DNA of 64,000 nt from Methylopila henanensis (GCF_042681025.1 NZ_JBHUER010000001.1:491922-555921); one strand, 5' to 3'. Numbered from the stretch's first letter, positions 1-9,570 are shown. A program made the numbers and translations. Notes: generated by a model not told the origin, from the sequence alone.

Positions 1-2180
1 GCCGCGATCGAGCCGCCGGTCTCGCCCTCGCCCATGGAGCGGGGCCTGTCGTAGCCGAGGTAGACGCCGACGGCGAGGTCCGGCGAGAATCCGACGAACC
101 ACGCGTCCTTGTAGTCGTTGGTGGTGCCGGTCTTGCCGGCGATCGGCTTGCCGACCGCGCGCACTCCGGTGCCCGTGCCCCGGAGGACCACGCCCTCCAT
201 CATGGAGGTGATCTGGTAGGCCGTCATCGGGTCAAGCACCTGCTCGCGATGGTCGACGAGCCGAGGCTCGTCCTGGTGCGCCCAGCCGGTCGCGGAGCAC
301 GCCTCACAGTCGCGGTCGTCGTGCCGGTAGATGGTCTTGCCCGTGCGGTCCTGGATCCGGTCGATCACGGTCGGGGTGATCTTCTTGCCGCCGTTCGCAA
401 ACATCGAATAGGCCGCGGTCATGCGCAGCACGGTGGTCTCGCCGGCGCCGAGCGACATCGACAGGTAGGGCGGCAGATCGTCGATCACGCCGAACCGCTT
501 GGCGTATTCGGAAATCAGCGGCATGCCCATGTCCTGGGCGAGGCGCACCGTCATGACGTTGCGCGACTTCTCGATGCCGAAGCGCAGCGTCTGCGGGCCA
601 TAGAACTTCTTGGCGTAGTTCTCGGGCTTCCAGACGCCCACGCCAGCGCCCTGGTTGATCTCGATCGGCGCGTCCATCACCACGCTTGAAGGCGTGTAGC
701 CGTTGTCGAGCGCCGAGGCGTAGATGAACGGCTTGAACGACGATCCCGGCTGCCGCAGCGCCTGCGTCGCCCGGTTGAACTGGCTCTCGTCGTAGGAGAA
801 GCCGCCGGCGAGCGCGAGCACGCGGCCGGTGAACGGATCCATCGCCACGAGGCCGCCGGAGATTTCCGGCGCCTGGCGGAGCCGATAGTCCGAACCGCCC
901 TGCTTGATCGCTTCGACATAGACGACGTCGCCCGGCTTCAGAACCTGCGACACCGCCTTGACCGCGCGGCCGCGCTCCGGACCCTTGGCCCATTTCGCCC
1001 AGCGTGCGCCTTCGAGCGGGATGACGCCCGTCACCCGCTCCCGGGTCACGGCGCCGCTCTTGTCGCGGCTCGGCTGCAGTCCGATGGTCGCCTGGGCCTG
1101 GCCTGCGTCGAGCACCACCGCAAGACGCCACGGGATGTCGCCATAGGCGGGCACGTCGGCCAGGGCGACGCCCCAGTCGCCGCGCGGATCGATCTCGCGC
1201 ACCGGGCCGCGCCAGCCGCGCTGCTGGTCAAAGGCCACGAGACCGTCGCTCAGCGCCTTCCGGGCCAGCACCTGCATCTTCGGGTCGAGGGTCGTCCGGA
1301 CCGAGAGACCGCCTTCGTACAGGCCCTTCTCGCCGTACTTCTCGTAGACGACGCGGCGCACTTCCTCGTTGAAGTACTCGCTGGCGACGAGCTGCGTGCC
1401 GGTCGGCCGCGGGTTGACGTCGATCGGCTCCTTCTTTGCCGCGTCGCCTTCCTCGCGGGTCGCGTAGCCGTTCTCGACGATGCGGTCGATCACCCAGTTG
1501 CGGCGCTCCATGGCGCGCTCGGGGAACCGGAACGGATGGTAGTTGTTGGGCGCCTTCGGCAGCGCCGCGAGATAGGCGGCCTCGGCGAGCGTCAGTTCGT
1601 TGACCGACTTGTCGAAATAGACCAGCGACGCCGCGCCGACGCCATAGGCGCCGAGGCCGAGATAGATCTCGTTGAGGTAGAGCTCGAGAATGCGGTCCTT
1701 GGTGTAGGTCTGCTCGATCCGGAGCGACAGCAGCGCTTCCTTGATCTTGCGCTCCATCGAAGTCTCGTTCGTCAGCAGGAAGTTCTTCGCCACCTGCTGC
1801 GTGATGGTCGAGGCGCCCTGGGGCCGGCGATCGCGGTTCTGGATGTTCTGCAGCGCCGCGCGCGCGACGCCGAAGAAGTCGATGCCGCCATGGCTGTAGA
1901 AGGTCTTGTCCTCAGCCGAGATGAAGGCCGTGGTCAGCCGCTTCGGCATCGCCTGGATCGGCAGGAACAGCCGGCGCTCCTTGGCGTACTCGGCGATCAG
2001 CCGGCCGTCATTGGCGTGGAGCCGCGTCATGATCGGCGGCTCGTAGTTCGCCAGTTGCTCGTAGTCCGGCAGTTCGCGGGAATAGCTCCAAGCGAAATAG
2101 CCGACCACCGCGGCGGCGCAGAGCGCCAGCACGGTGCCGGTCGCGAACAGGAATCCGAGGAACCGGACAAGCAGACGCAT
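1..2180 (-). CDS. mrcA: Penicillin-binding protein 1A, truncated at window edge
   Basis: Bifunctional class A penicillin-binding protein that polymerises glycan strands and cross-links peptides in the periplasm. About 726 residues are visible; the C-terminus runs off the left edge. An N-terminal membrane anchor (about residues 5-30) is followed by a GT51 transglycosylase domain with the SAEDKTFYSHGG motif (catalytic Glu90) and the GASTITQQ motif. The transpeptidase active site is QPGSSFKPF (Ser480, Lys483), and GKTGTTNDYKDAWFVG lies near the end, matching the KTG motif. An OB-like insert lies between the domains. The start was set at the ATG just before the hydrophobic anchor. It lies downstream of the amidase gene on the same strand with a 170-base gap, a common pairing of cell-wall genes in alphaproteobacteria. 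Confidence 0.95.
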   Translation of the reverse strand, partial: MRLLVRFLGFLFATGTVLALCAAAVVGYFAWSYSRELPDYEQLANYEPPIMTRLHANDGRLIAEYAKERRLFLPIQAMPKRLTTAFISAEDKTFYSHGGIDFFGVARAALQNIQNRDRRPQGASTITQQVAKNFLLTNETSMERKIKEALLSLRIEQTYTKDRILELYLNEIYLGLGAYGVGAASLVYFDKSVNELTLAEAAYLAALPKAPNNYHPFRFPERAMERRNWVIDRIVENGYATREEGDAAKKEPIDVNPRPTGTQLVASEYFNEEVRRVVYEKYGEKGLYEGGLSVRTTLDPKMQVLARKALSDGLVAFDQQRGWRGPVREIDPRGDWGVALADVPAYGDIPWRLAVVLDAGQAQATIGLQPSRDKSGAVTRERVTGVIPLEGARWAKWAKGPERGRAVKAVSQVLKPGDVVYVEAIKQGGSDYRLRQAPEISGGLVAMDPFTGRVLALAGGFSYDESQFNRATQALRQPGSSFKPFIYASALDNGYTPSSVVMDAPIEINQGAGVGVWKPENYAKKFYGPQTLRFGIEKSRNVMTVRLAQDMGMPLISEYAKRFGVIDDLPPYLSMSLGAGETTVLRMTAAYSMFANGGKKITPTVIDRIQDRTGKTIYRHDDRDCEACSATGWAHQDEPRLVDHREQVLDPMTAYQITSMMEGVVLRGTGTGVRAVGKPIAGKTGTTNDYKDAWFVGFSPDLAVGVYLGYDRPRSMGEGETGGSIA

Positions 2181-2350
2181 CGAATCTCGTTCCGTTTCGG
2201 CGGCTAGAACATGCGGATGCGCCGGGCGGCCCAGCGGCCTCTCCGACTTTTCGCGTCACGCCCGTCTGCGAAGCCCCTGCCCCGCTGGCCCCACTCACAT
2301 ACCGGCTTCGTGGCTCTTTGTGGAGATTGTACGGCGCGCGGGCCTCGCGC

Positions 2351-3556
2351 TCAATTCACCCGGCCAAGTGTGCCCGCGGCGATACGGGTTTCGAAGTATC
2401 CGGCCACCGCCTTCGCCACCGCTTCGGTCGCCTGCTCGCGCCACGCCTCCGACATCAGCAGCTTGGCGTCCTCCTTGCTGGAGAGATAGCCAAGCTCGAG
2501 CAGCACGGAGGGCACGTCCGGCGCCTTGAGCACCCGGAAGCCGGCGGAGCGCAGCGGATTCTTGTTCAGCTTCGCGGCGCTCTTGAGGTCCTTGACGAGC
2601 CGCTGCGCGAAATCCGACGTGAAACCCTTGGTCTCCCGGCGCGTGAGGTCGAACAGGATGCCCGCGACCTCTTCCGGCTCGTCCGACAGGTCGACGCCGG
2701 CGATCAGGTCGGCGCGGTTCTCCTTCTCCGCGAGCCGTTCGGCCTCCCTGTCGGACGCCTTCTCCGACAGGGTGTAGATCGTCGCGCCTCGGACGCCGAA
2801 CGGATCGGTCAGCGTGTCGGCATGGATCGAGATCATCAGCGCGGCGGCGTTGTCGCGCGCGATCCGGACGCGGCCCGGCAGGGAGACGAAGGTGTCGTCG
2901 TCGCGCGTCAGCACCACGCGCCGGCGGCCGGACGCCTCGATCTTGTCCTTCAGGCGCTTGGCGAAATCGAGCACGATGTCCTTTTCGCTGACGTCGCCGG
3001 GACCGGCCGCGCCGGGGTCGACGCCGCCATGGCCGGGATCGATCACGACGACCGGAAGCTCCTCGCCGCCGGGCTTCGCGGCGACGGGCGCGGCCGGCTC
3101 CTCGGCGCGCGAGCTGACGACGGACTGCAGGAAGCTCTTGCGGTCGGTCGGCGTCAGGTCGAGCACGAGACGGGCGGGCTGCCCCTCGACCGGCTCCAGC
3201 ACGAAGGCCTTGTCGATCGCGACCGGCTTGCGGACGTCGACCACGATCCGGGACCGGCCGGGCGCGAACACGCCGAAACGGTAGGCGGAGATCAGCCCCC
3301 TGCCCTGTTCGCCGGCCTTGTCGGGCAGGCGGAACGAGACTTCCGGCAGGTCGATCACGACGCGGTAGGGGTCGGCGAGGACGAAGGCGTTGATCGCGAC
3401 GGCGGAGGTGAGGTCGACCACGAGCCGGGTGCGCTGCTCGTCGCCGGCGACCCGGCTGTCGGTCGCGGCCGGCACGGCCTTCGCGGGCTCTGCGCGCGCA
3501 GGGGCGGCGAAGGCGAAGAGCGCTGCGGCGAGAGTGATCGAGAGCAGGCGAATCAT
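2351..3556 (-). CDS. amiC: N-acetylmuramoyl-L-alanine amidase with AMIN domain
   Basis: Periplasmic zinc amidase (Amidase_3 family) that cleaves the amide bond between MurNAc and L-Ala, usually during septum splitting. The 401-residue product has a signal peptide (residues 1-22, ending ARA), an N-terminal AMIN domain (about 35-140) that in this family targets peptidoglycan or the division site, then the catalytic domain. Zinc ligands are visible as DPGHGG (His176), Glu191 in VSEKD, and His245 in SIHAD; the catalytic Glu354 sits in LLELGYLS. It is followed on the same strand by the penicillin-binding protein gene. A CtrA-like site lies 65 bases upstream of the start. The symbol is used loosely: assignment to AmiC rather than AmiA/B rests on the AMIN domain. 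Confidence 0.93.
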   Translation of the reverse strand: MIRLLSITLAAALFAFAAPARAEPAKAVPAATDSRVAGDEQRTRLVVDLTSAVAINAFVLADPYRVVIDLPEVSFRLPDKAGEQGRGLISAYRFGVFAPGRSRIVVDVRKPVAIDKAFVLEPVEGQPARLVLDLTPTDRKSFLQSVVSSRAEEPAAPVAAKPGGEELPVVVIDPGHGGVDPGAAGPGDVSEKDIVLDFAKRLKDKIEASGRRRVVLTRDDDTFVSLPGRVRIARDNAAALMISIHADTLTDPFGVRGATIYTLSEKASDREAERLAEKENRADLIAGVDLSDEPEEVAGILFDLTRRETKGFTSDFAQRLVKDLKSAAKLNKNPLRSAGFRVLKAPDVPSVLLELGYLSSKEDAKLLMSEAWREQATEAVAKAVAGYFETRIAAGTLGRVN

Positions 3557-3620
3557 GACGGCCCAGCAACCCCTTCCGCAGTCGTCGGCATGCCTCTTTA
3601 GGAGATTTAGGAGCGGGCGG

Positions 3621-3635
3621 TTAACCCCGTGTTAA
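3621..3635 (-). promoter_or_regulatory. CtrA-like binding site TTAA-N7-TTAA
   Basis: The bases read TTAA, seven bases, TTAA. On the minus strand the second half continues as TTAACC, matching the CtrA consensus TTAA-N7-TTAAC in the direction of the amidase gene, whose start is 65 bases away. CtrA is the cell-cycle master regulator of many alphaproteobacteria and controls division and envelope genes. The match is seen directly; binding is inferred, and TTAA pairs can arise by chance, though they are rare at this GC content. Confidence 0.5.
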
Positions 3636-3728
3636 ACCTGAGGCGGCGGTTTCCGCGCCGCCGTTGCTCCTTTGGCGCACCGCTATTGGTCCGGGCGCCC
3701 AAGGCGCGGCGGCGCCCAAGGATGAAGC

Positions 3729-3758
3729 TTGTCAATGTGGAGCGTGGTCCGCTAATAA
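3729..3758 (+). promoter_or_regulatory. Putative housekeeping promoter for rne
   Basis: TTGTCA (3729-3734) and TAATAA (3753-3758) are separated by 18 bases, close to the TTGACA/TATAAT consensus, in a locally AT-richer patch. Transcription from here would give an rne leader of roughly 555 bases. The position and orientation fit rne as the only downstream plus-strand gene. No transcription start data are available. Confidence 0.42.
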
Positions 3759-4319
3759 AAAGTCGCTCACGTCGCGGCGACCTGAGTCACGTCGAACCCG
3801 GTTCGTCGGACCGTCGCGATGTCGAACCATCGTCTGTTTCCGCGTCGCGCCCACCGTTTCCCAAAATACGGAAGCGAGGCGAGCGCCGGGCGGTGGGTAG
3901 CCGGTCCTCGCTCTCACGCGTCAGGGCCGCTCGCCACGGACCAGTCTCGGGACCGTCGGTGTCGTCGTCGTCGCGACCGTGAGCGTCCGGAAGCTTCTGG
4001 CTTCCAGACCATCGTTTCACATCCGGGTCGCCGGCGACGGCGCGCGGATACCGATTTGCGAGGTCCGCCGGAGAATGCGCACGGCGCCGAACGCCGCATA
4101 CGCTTCATCCCGGACCTCGATTCGCCGGACCCTCCGGCTCGCGTCGTCTGCCGGCGCCCCCGTCACCGCGACCGTTACGGTTTCGTCGACGCGGCCGCGC
4201 GCATCCGACGTTCCCACATCCCACCCTGCCGAGCGCCGATTCCGCGCCTTGAGCGCCCTGCCCGATCCGTCGTCCGCGACGGAAGGCGGCCCGCTCGGCC
4301 GCATTCAAGAGTTCCGTAC

Positions 4320-6972
4320 ATGGCCAACAAAATGCTCATCGACGCCACACACTCCGAGGAAACTCGGGTGGTGGTCGTCCGCGGATCGCGCGTCGAGGAG
4401 TTCGATTTCGAAAGCGCGAACCGCAAGCAGCTCCGCGGGAACATCTATCTCGCGAAGGTGACCCGGGTCGAACCGTCGCTGCAGGCGGCGTTCGTCGAAT
4501 ATGGCGGAAACCGCCACGGCTTCCTCGCCTTCAGCGAGATCCATCCCGACTACTACCAAATCCCGGTCGCCGACCGGCAGGCGCTGATCGCCGAGGAAGA
4601 AAAGGCGATCGCGGACGAGGAGAAGGCCGAGGAGAAGGAGAAGCCCGCCGCGGGCCGCCGCCGCCGCGGACGCGCCCGCCCCAAGGCGGCTCCGGCCTCC
4701 GGCGACGACAGCGTGACGGCGGAGGCCTCGGACGGCGAGACCTCCGCAGCCGGCGGCGCGGAAGGCGCCGGCGACGCGCCCGAAGCCTCCGAGGAGGCGG
4801 AGGACGCCGTCGCGGCGCATGTCGCCGAGCAGGAGGAGAAGGTCGAGCACGACGACCACGGCGAGGAGGAGCATCCCGTCGAGTCGATCGGCGCCGGCGA
4901 CGCGCTCGAGGACCTGCCGGAGCGCAAGCCCCGCCACATCCGGTCCTACAAGATCCAGGAAGTCATCAAGCGCCGGCAGGTGCTGCTGGTGCAGGTCGTC
5001 AAGGAGGAGCGCGGCAACAAGGGCGCCGCGCTGACCACCTACCTCTCGCTCGCCGGCCGCTACTCCGTGCTGATGCCGAACACCGCCCGCGGCGGCGGCA
5101 TCTCCCGCAAGATCACGAGCGCGCAGGACCGCAAGCGCCTGAAGGAGGTCGCCTCCGACCTCGAGGTGCCGGAGGGCATGGGCGTCATCCTCCGCACGGC
5201 CGGCGCGAGCCGCACCAAGCCGGAGATCAAGCGCGACTTCGAGTATCTGATGCGGCTCTGGGAGACCGTGCGCGACCTGACGCTGAAGTCGTCGGCACCG
5301 ACGCTGGTCTACGAGGAAGGCTCGCTGATCAAGCGCTCGATCCGCGACCTCTACAACAAGGACATCGACGAAGTTCTTGTCGCCGGCGAAGAGGGCTACC
5401 GCGAGGCCAAGGACTTCATGCGCATGCTCATGCCGAGCCATGCCAAGATCGTCCAGCCCTACCGCGACAGCCAGCCCCTGTTCTCGAAGTCCGGCGTCGA
5501 AGCCCAGCTCGACGCGATGTTCTCGAACATCGTGACGATGAAGTCCGGCGGCTACATCGTCATCAACCAGACCGAGGCTCTGGTCGCGATCGACGTGAAC
5601 TCGGGCCGCTCGACCCGCGAGCACAACATCGAGGACACCGCGCTCCGCACCAATCTGGAGGCGGCCGAGGAGGTCGCCCGCCAGCTTCGCCTGCGCGATC
5701 TCGCCGGCCTGATCGTCATCGACTTCATCGACATGGAGGAGAGCCGGAACACCCGCGCGGTCGAGAAGAAGCTGAAGGACTGCCTCAAGGACGACCGCGC
5801 GCGCATCCAGCTCGGCCGGATTTCGCATTTCGGCCTGATGGAGATGTCGCGCCAGCGCATCCGCACCGGCGTGCTGGAATCGTCCAGCGAGGTCTGCCCG
5901 CACTGCAACGGCGTCGGCACCGTGCGCGCCGTGCCGTCGGTCGCCCTCCACGTGCTGCGGATGATAGAGGAGTCGCTGCGCAAGGATTCCTCGCGCAACC
6001 TCCTGGTCAAGACGCGCAACGACGTCGCACTCTACGTTCTGAACCAGAAGCGCGGGCATCTGCGCGAGATCGAGCAGCGCTTCGGCGTCGCCGTGCTGTT
6101 CGCCGCCGAAAGCCATCTGCCGAGCGGCCAGCACCTGCTGATCGAGCGCACAGAGCCCGCGACCGGCGAGGCCAAGGCTCCGGTGACGCAGATCCGCGTC
6201 GACAGCATCGATCCCGACACGGTGATCGACGAGATCGAGAGCGCGCCCGAGGACGAGGCCGAGGAGATCGCGCCCGCCGCGGCTGCGGCGCCGGCGGCGC
6301 GTGACGCCGAGGACGAGAGCTCCGACGGCGGCAGGCGTCGGCGGGNNNNNNNNNNNCAGGCGGCGGCGGCGCGGCGGCGGCGAGCCGAACGGCGTTCAGG
6401 GCGCGGCCGGCGAATCCGACGACGAGGGCGAGGAGTCCGACGCGGAGCCGAACGGCGGCGAGGAGCCGGTCGTGAGCGACGTGGCGGCGGAGGAGCCTCT
6501 GGCGGTGACCGCAGCCGCGGCGCCCGAGGAGAACGGCGCCGTCGAGGCCGCTCCGGCCGAGGAAAAAGCTACGGACGAGGGCGAGGACGACGGCAAGCGC
6601 CGCCGCCGCGGCCGCCGCGGCGGCCGGCGCAATCGCAAGGACGCCGACGCTTCGGACGAGCCGACGGAGGCCGTTGCGGCCGAAGCCGTCGTCTCCGACG
6701 TCGCGGCCGAGCCGACCGACATCGCGCAGGGCGTCGCGGCCGTGTCGCCGCCGCCGGTCGAGCCGGTCGACGAGGCGCCTGCTCCGGTCGAGGAGACCGC
6801 TGCGGCCGAGGAGACGGTTCTGGTGAACGGCCCGGCCGAGGTCGAGACCGCGCCCGAACCCGAAGCGCAGCCCGAGGCCCCGACGCGCTCGCCGGAGCTC
6901 GAGGAGGTCGCCGTCGACCCCTCGCGCCCGCGCCGCACCGGCTGGTGGAGCCGCAAGGTCTTCGGCGGCTGA
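4320..6972 (+). CDS. rne: Ribonuclease E, coding frame broken by an 11-N assembly gap
   Basis: Endoribonuclease E, the core of the RNA degradosome, which processes rRNA and tRNA and starts mRNA decay. The start MANKMLIDATHSEETRVVV is typical of alphaproteobacterial RNase E. An S1 domain (from about residue 35) is interrupted by a long acidic and basic insert, as in Rhizobiales. The DNase-I-like catalytic core shows VAIDVNSGR and IVIDFIDM, holding the two metal-binding Asp residues, and the zinc-link motif CPHCNGVG. The C-terminal half is disordered, rich in Glu, Ala and Arg, with RRRRGRRGGRR blocks. The end, RTGWWSRKVFGG, matches the GWW tail that binds PNPase in Caulobacter. Ns at 6346-6356 shift the frame, so neither frame alone is complete; the real missing length must be 1 mod 3. 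A strong terminator follows. Confidence 0.95.
6346..6356. other. Assembly gap of 11 N within rne
   Basis: Eleven undetermined bases in the Arg/Gly-rich coding stretch. The upstream rne frame and the downstream frame ending at 6972 differ by one phase across it, so the run is a placeholder and not a measured length. Confidence 0.95.
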
Positions 6973-6999
6973 GCCCACGGGCTCGACCCAATGAATGCG

Positions 7000-7036
7000 A
7001 AAAGGCCCGGGCTGACGCCCGGGCCTTTTTTCTTTT
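7000..7036 (+). terminator. Intrinsic terminator of rne
   Basis: A perfect nine-base-pair GC stem, GGCCCGGGC (7004-7012) and GCCCGGGCC (7017-7025), with a TGAC loop. It is preceded by AAAA and followed by TTTTTTCTTTT. It starts about 28 bases after the rne stop. The A-tract on the left would also allow weaker termination of era transcripts from the other strand. Confidence 0.92.
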
Positions 7037-7083
7037 CGGCGCTTTCGGCGGGACGCTCGCGCCGTCCGCGCCCCTGCCGCTCG

Positions 7084-8016
7084 TCAGCCGCGCGGGAACT
7101 CCAGCCCCATCTCGCGGTAGCGCTCAGGATCGTCGGCCCAGTTCTCGCGCACCTTCACGAACAGGAACAGGTGCACCGGCGTCTCCGCGATCTCGGATAT
7201 CTCCTTGCGCGCGTGCATGGAGATTTCCTTGACCGTCTGTCCGCCCTTGCCAATGACGATGCGCTTCTGGCTTTCGCGCTCGACGTAGATCGTCTGCTCG
7301 ACGCGCACGGAGCCGTCCGCGCGCGTCTCCCATTTCTCGGTCTCGACGGTCGAGGCGTAGGGCAGTTCGTCGTGCAGCCGCGCGAACAGCTTCTCGCGGG
7401 TGATCTCGGCGGCCAGAGCCCGCAGCGGCAGGTCCGAGATGTCGTCGGCCGGGTAGAGCCAGGGGCTGGCTGGCATCTCGTCCGCGAAATAGGCGACGAG
7501 GTCCTTCACGCCGTCGCCGGTGAGCGCCGACACCATGAACACCCGCTCGAACGCCGCGCGCGCCGCCGCCTCCTGCGCGATCGCGAGCAGGGCGTCGCGG
7601 CGCACCTGGTCGATCTTGTTGAGGATCAGCACCTTGCGGCGCCCGCTGTCGGCGAGCTTGTCGAGGATCGCCAGGTTGTCGTCGTCGAGGCCCTTGCGGA
7701 CGTCGATCAGCAGACCGACGAGATCGGCGTCGCCCGCCCCGCCCCAGGCGGTGGTGACCATGGCGCGGTCGAGACGGCGCTTCGGCGCGAAGATGCCGGG
7801 CGTGTCCACGAACACGATCTGGGCGCCGCCCGAGATGACGAGGCCGCGCACGAGCGCGCGCGTCGTCTGCACCTTGTGGCTGACGATCGAGACCTTGGCG
7901 CCCACCAGCGCGTTCAGCAGCGTGGACTTGCCGGCGTTCGGCGCGCCCACGAGCGCGACGAAGCCGCAGCGGGTCTCGCCCTCGGGAATTTCGGGAGCCG
8001 CGTCGGGCTCAGACAT
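7084..8016 (-). CDS. era: GTPase Era
   Basis: Essential GTPase that binds the 3' end of 16S rRNA and assists 30S subunit maturation. The 310-residue protein has the G1 motif GAPNAGKST (24-32), G3 DTPG (71-74), G4 NKID (133-136), and a C-terminal KH RNA-binding domain with the VIGKGGQTVKEI motif. Its ATG overlaps the end of rnc by 8 bases, so the two are translationally coupled. It is the last gene of the pdxJ-lepB-rnc-era string; recO, a frequent next gene in this order, does not follow, and rne converges on it. Confidence 0.97.
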   Translation of the reverse strand: MSEPDAAPEIPEGETRCGFVALVGAPNAGKSTLLNALVGAKVSIVSHKVQTTRALVRGLVISGGAQIVFVDTPGIFAPKRRLDRAMVTTAWGGAGDADLVGLLIDVRKGLDDDNLAILDKLADSGRRKVLILNKIDQVRRDALLAIAQEAAARAAFERVFMVSALTGDGVKDLVAYFADEMPASPWLYPADDISDLPLRALAAEITREKLFARLHDELPYASTVETEKWETRADGSVRVEQTIYVERESQKRIVIGKGGQTVKEISMHARKEISEIAETPVHLFLFVKVRENWADDPERYREMGLEFPRG

Positions 8017-8728
8017 GATCCGTCTCCTCCGGGCGCGCCACTCCGGCGTCCGCCAGCAATGATCGCGCGGCGAACTGTTCCGCCTCGCGTTTCGAGCGGC
8101 CGACGCCCTCGGCCTCGCCGAGGCCGCCCACGATCACCGCCACGCGGAAACGCGGGCTGTGATCGGGGCCTGAGCGCTCGACTTCCTGATAGATGGGCGT
8201 TGGCAGGCCCCGTCCCTGGGCCCATTCCTGCAGCTCGGTCTTGGCGTCCCGCAGCGGGCGGCGCGGAGCCAGCATGCGCTCGCGCCAGAACCTGTCCACC
8301 AGATCCCGCGCCGGCTCGTAGCCGCCGTCCACGTAGACCGCGCCGATCACCGCCTCGCAGATGTCGGCGAGGATGGCGGTCTTCTTCCGGCCGCCGGAAC
8401 TGGCCTCGCCGGCGCCGAGCCGGATAAAGGGCGCAAGCTCCATCGCCGCCGCGACCTCCGCACAGGCCTCCGCCCGCACGAGCTCCGCCAGACGGCGCGA
8501 GAGATCGCCTTCGTCCGACGTCGGGAAGGCTTCGATCAGCATGCTGGCGATCGCGAGCCCCAGCACGCGGTCGCCGAGAAACTCGAGCCGCTGGTAGCTG
8601 CCGAGCCGGCCGTCGGACGCCTTGGCGGCGCTGATGTGCGTCAGGGCGCGCTCGAGCAGCGAGCCGTCGGCGAAGGCGTGGCCGAGCTTCGCCTCGAGCT
8701 CCTTATGCGCCGCGGCGCGCCGCTTCAT
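8009..8728 (-). CDS. rnc: Ribonuclease III
   Basis: Double-strand-specific endoribonuclease that processes 30S pre-rRNA and structured mRNAs. The 239-residue product has the signature RLEFLGDRVLG with Glu49 and Asp53, and the second metal site Asp122/Glu125 in ADICEAVIGAVYVDGG. A double-stranded RNA-binding domain occupies about residues 160-230 (KTELQEWAQGRG to SKREAEQFAARSLL). The start ATG overlaps the lepB stop codon as ATGA, and the 3' end overlaps era, giving a coupled lepB-rnc-era unit. The frame remains open far upstream, but homology begins at this ATG. Confidence 0.97.
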   Translation of the reverse strand: MKRRAAAHKELEAKLGHAFADGSLLERALTHISAAKASDGRLGSYQRLEFLGDRVLGLAIASMLIEAFPTSDEGDLSRRLAELVRAEACAEVAAAMELAPFIRLGAGEASSGGRKKTAILADICEAVIGAVYVDGGYEPARDLVDRFWRERMLAPRRPLRDAKTELQEWAQGRGLPTPIYQEVERSGPDHSPRFRVAVIVGGLGEAEGVGRSKREAEQFAARSLLADAGVARPEETDHV

Positions 8729-9483
8729 CTGAGCGACGTGCCGATGCGCGACCAGCGCACGGTCCACGGCCACTTCCACACCGCCCAGGCCGGCTCGCCG
8801 CGCTCCACCGAGAAGAACAGCAGCTCCGCCCGGCCCACGAGGTTGTCGAACGGCACATAGCCGACCGCGGACTGGACGCGGCTGTCGGTGGAGTTGTCGC
8901 GGTTGTCGCCCATCATGAACAGATGCCCCTCGGGCACCGTGTAGACCGGCGTGTTGTCGAGGAAGCCGTTCTCGACCATATCGAGCACGTCGTAGCTGAC
9001 GCCGTTGTCGAGGGTCTCGCGATAGCGGGGGATGCGGCGCGTCTGGCCGTCCGACAGCCGCTCGACGTAGTCGTCGAGGCGCTCCTTCGGCACCGGCTTG
9101 CCGTTGATGATCAGCACGCCGTCCATCATCTGGATGCGGTCGCCCGGCAGCCCGATCACGCGCTTGATGTAGTCGGTGGAGTTGTCCGTGGGCAGCTTGA
9201 ACACGGCGATGTCGCCACGCTTCGGCATGGCGCCGAACAGGCGCCCCTCGCCGATGGGCGGGCTGAACGGCAGCGAGTGCCGGCTGTAGCCGTAGGCGTA
9301 TTTGGACACGAACAGATAGTCGCCGACGAGCAGCGTCTTCTCCATCGATCCTGACGGGATGTTGAACGGCTGGAACAGCACCGTCCGGATCACGACAGCG
9401 ATCAGCAGGGCCTGCACGACGATCTTGACGATCTCGACGAACCCGCCCTCGGCGCTCTTCTTCTTGTCCGTGGTTACGCTCAT
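8725..9483 (-). CDS. lepB: Signal peptidase I
   Basis: Membrane-bound S26 peptidase that removes Sec signal peptides on the periplasmic face. The 252-residue protein has one N-terminal membrane segment (about 15-38) followed by the catalytic Ser46 in NIPSGSM and the general base Lys107 in YIKRVIGLPGD. The MGDNRDNSTDSR box is also present. It has one membrane anchor, unlike the two of the E. coli enzyme, which is normal in alphaproteobacteria. It sits between pdxJ and rnc; only 87 bases separate it from pdxJ, where acpS is usually found. Confidence 0.97.
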   Translation of the reverse strand: MSVTTDKKKSAEGGFVEIVKIVVQALLIAVVIRTVLFQPFNIPSGSMEKTLLVGDYLFVSKYAYGYSRHSLPFSPPIGEGRLFGAMPKRGDIAVFKLPTDNSTDYIKRVIGLPGDRIQMMDGVLIINGKPVPKERLDDYVERLSDGQTRRIPRYRETLDNGVSYDVLDMVENGFLDNTPVYTVPEGHLFMMGDNRDNSTDSRVQSAVGYVPFDNLVGRAELLFFSVERGEPAWAVWKWPWTVRWSRIGTSLR

Positions 9484-9570
9484 CGCTTTTCCGTCTGCTG
9501 GGCGCGCCGCCCGCGGGCCGGAGGCCGTGATAGACCTCGCGGCGGGAAAGGTAAATCGAGGCGAACAGCC

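Larger units (their letters stand above)
3557..4319. other. 763-base intergenic region between amidase and rne
   Basis: No convincing protein gene. Open frames cross it only because the DNA is GC-rich, including an in-frame upstream extension of rne that lacks family-like sequence. It contains a CtrA-like site facing the amidase gene, a near-consensus promoter facing rne, and then about 560 bases of apparent rne leader. A short repeated block with GGCGCCCAAGG occurs twice near 3697-3723. Long untranslated leaders are known for rne in enterobacteria, where they mediate feedback by RNase E; that role here is inferred from position and length only. Confidence 0.6.

Noticed and set aside
3819..7232. 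Single open frame spanning the rne region on the plus strand
   Set aside because: Upstream of 4320 the translation is Arg/Pro-rich without RNase E similarity, and beyond the Ns it is in the wrong frame. Only 4320 to the gap belongs to rne in this frame.
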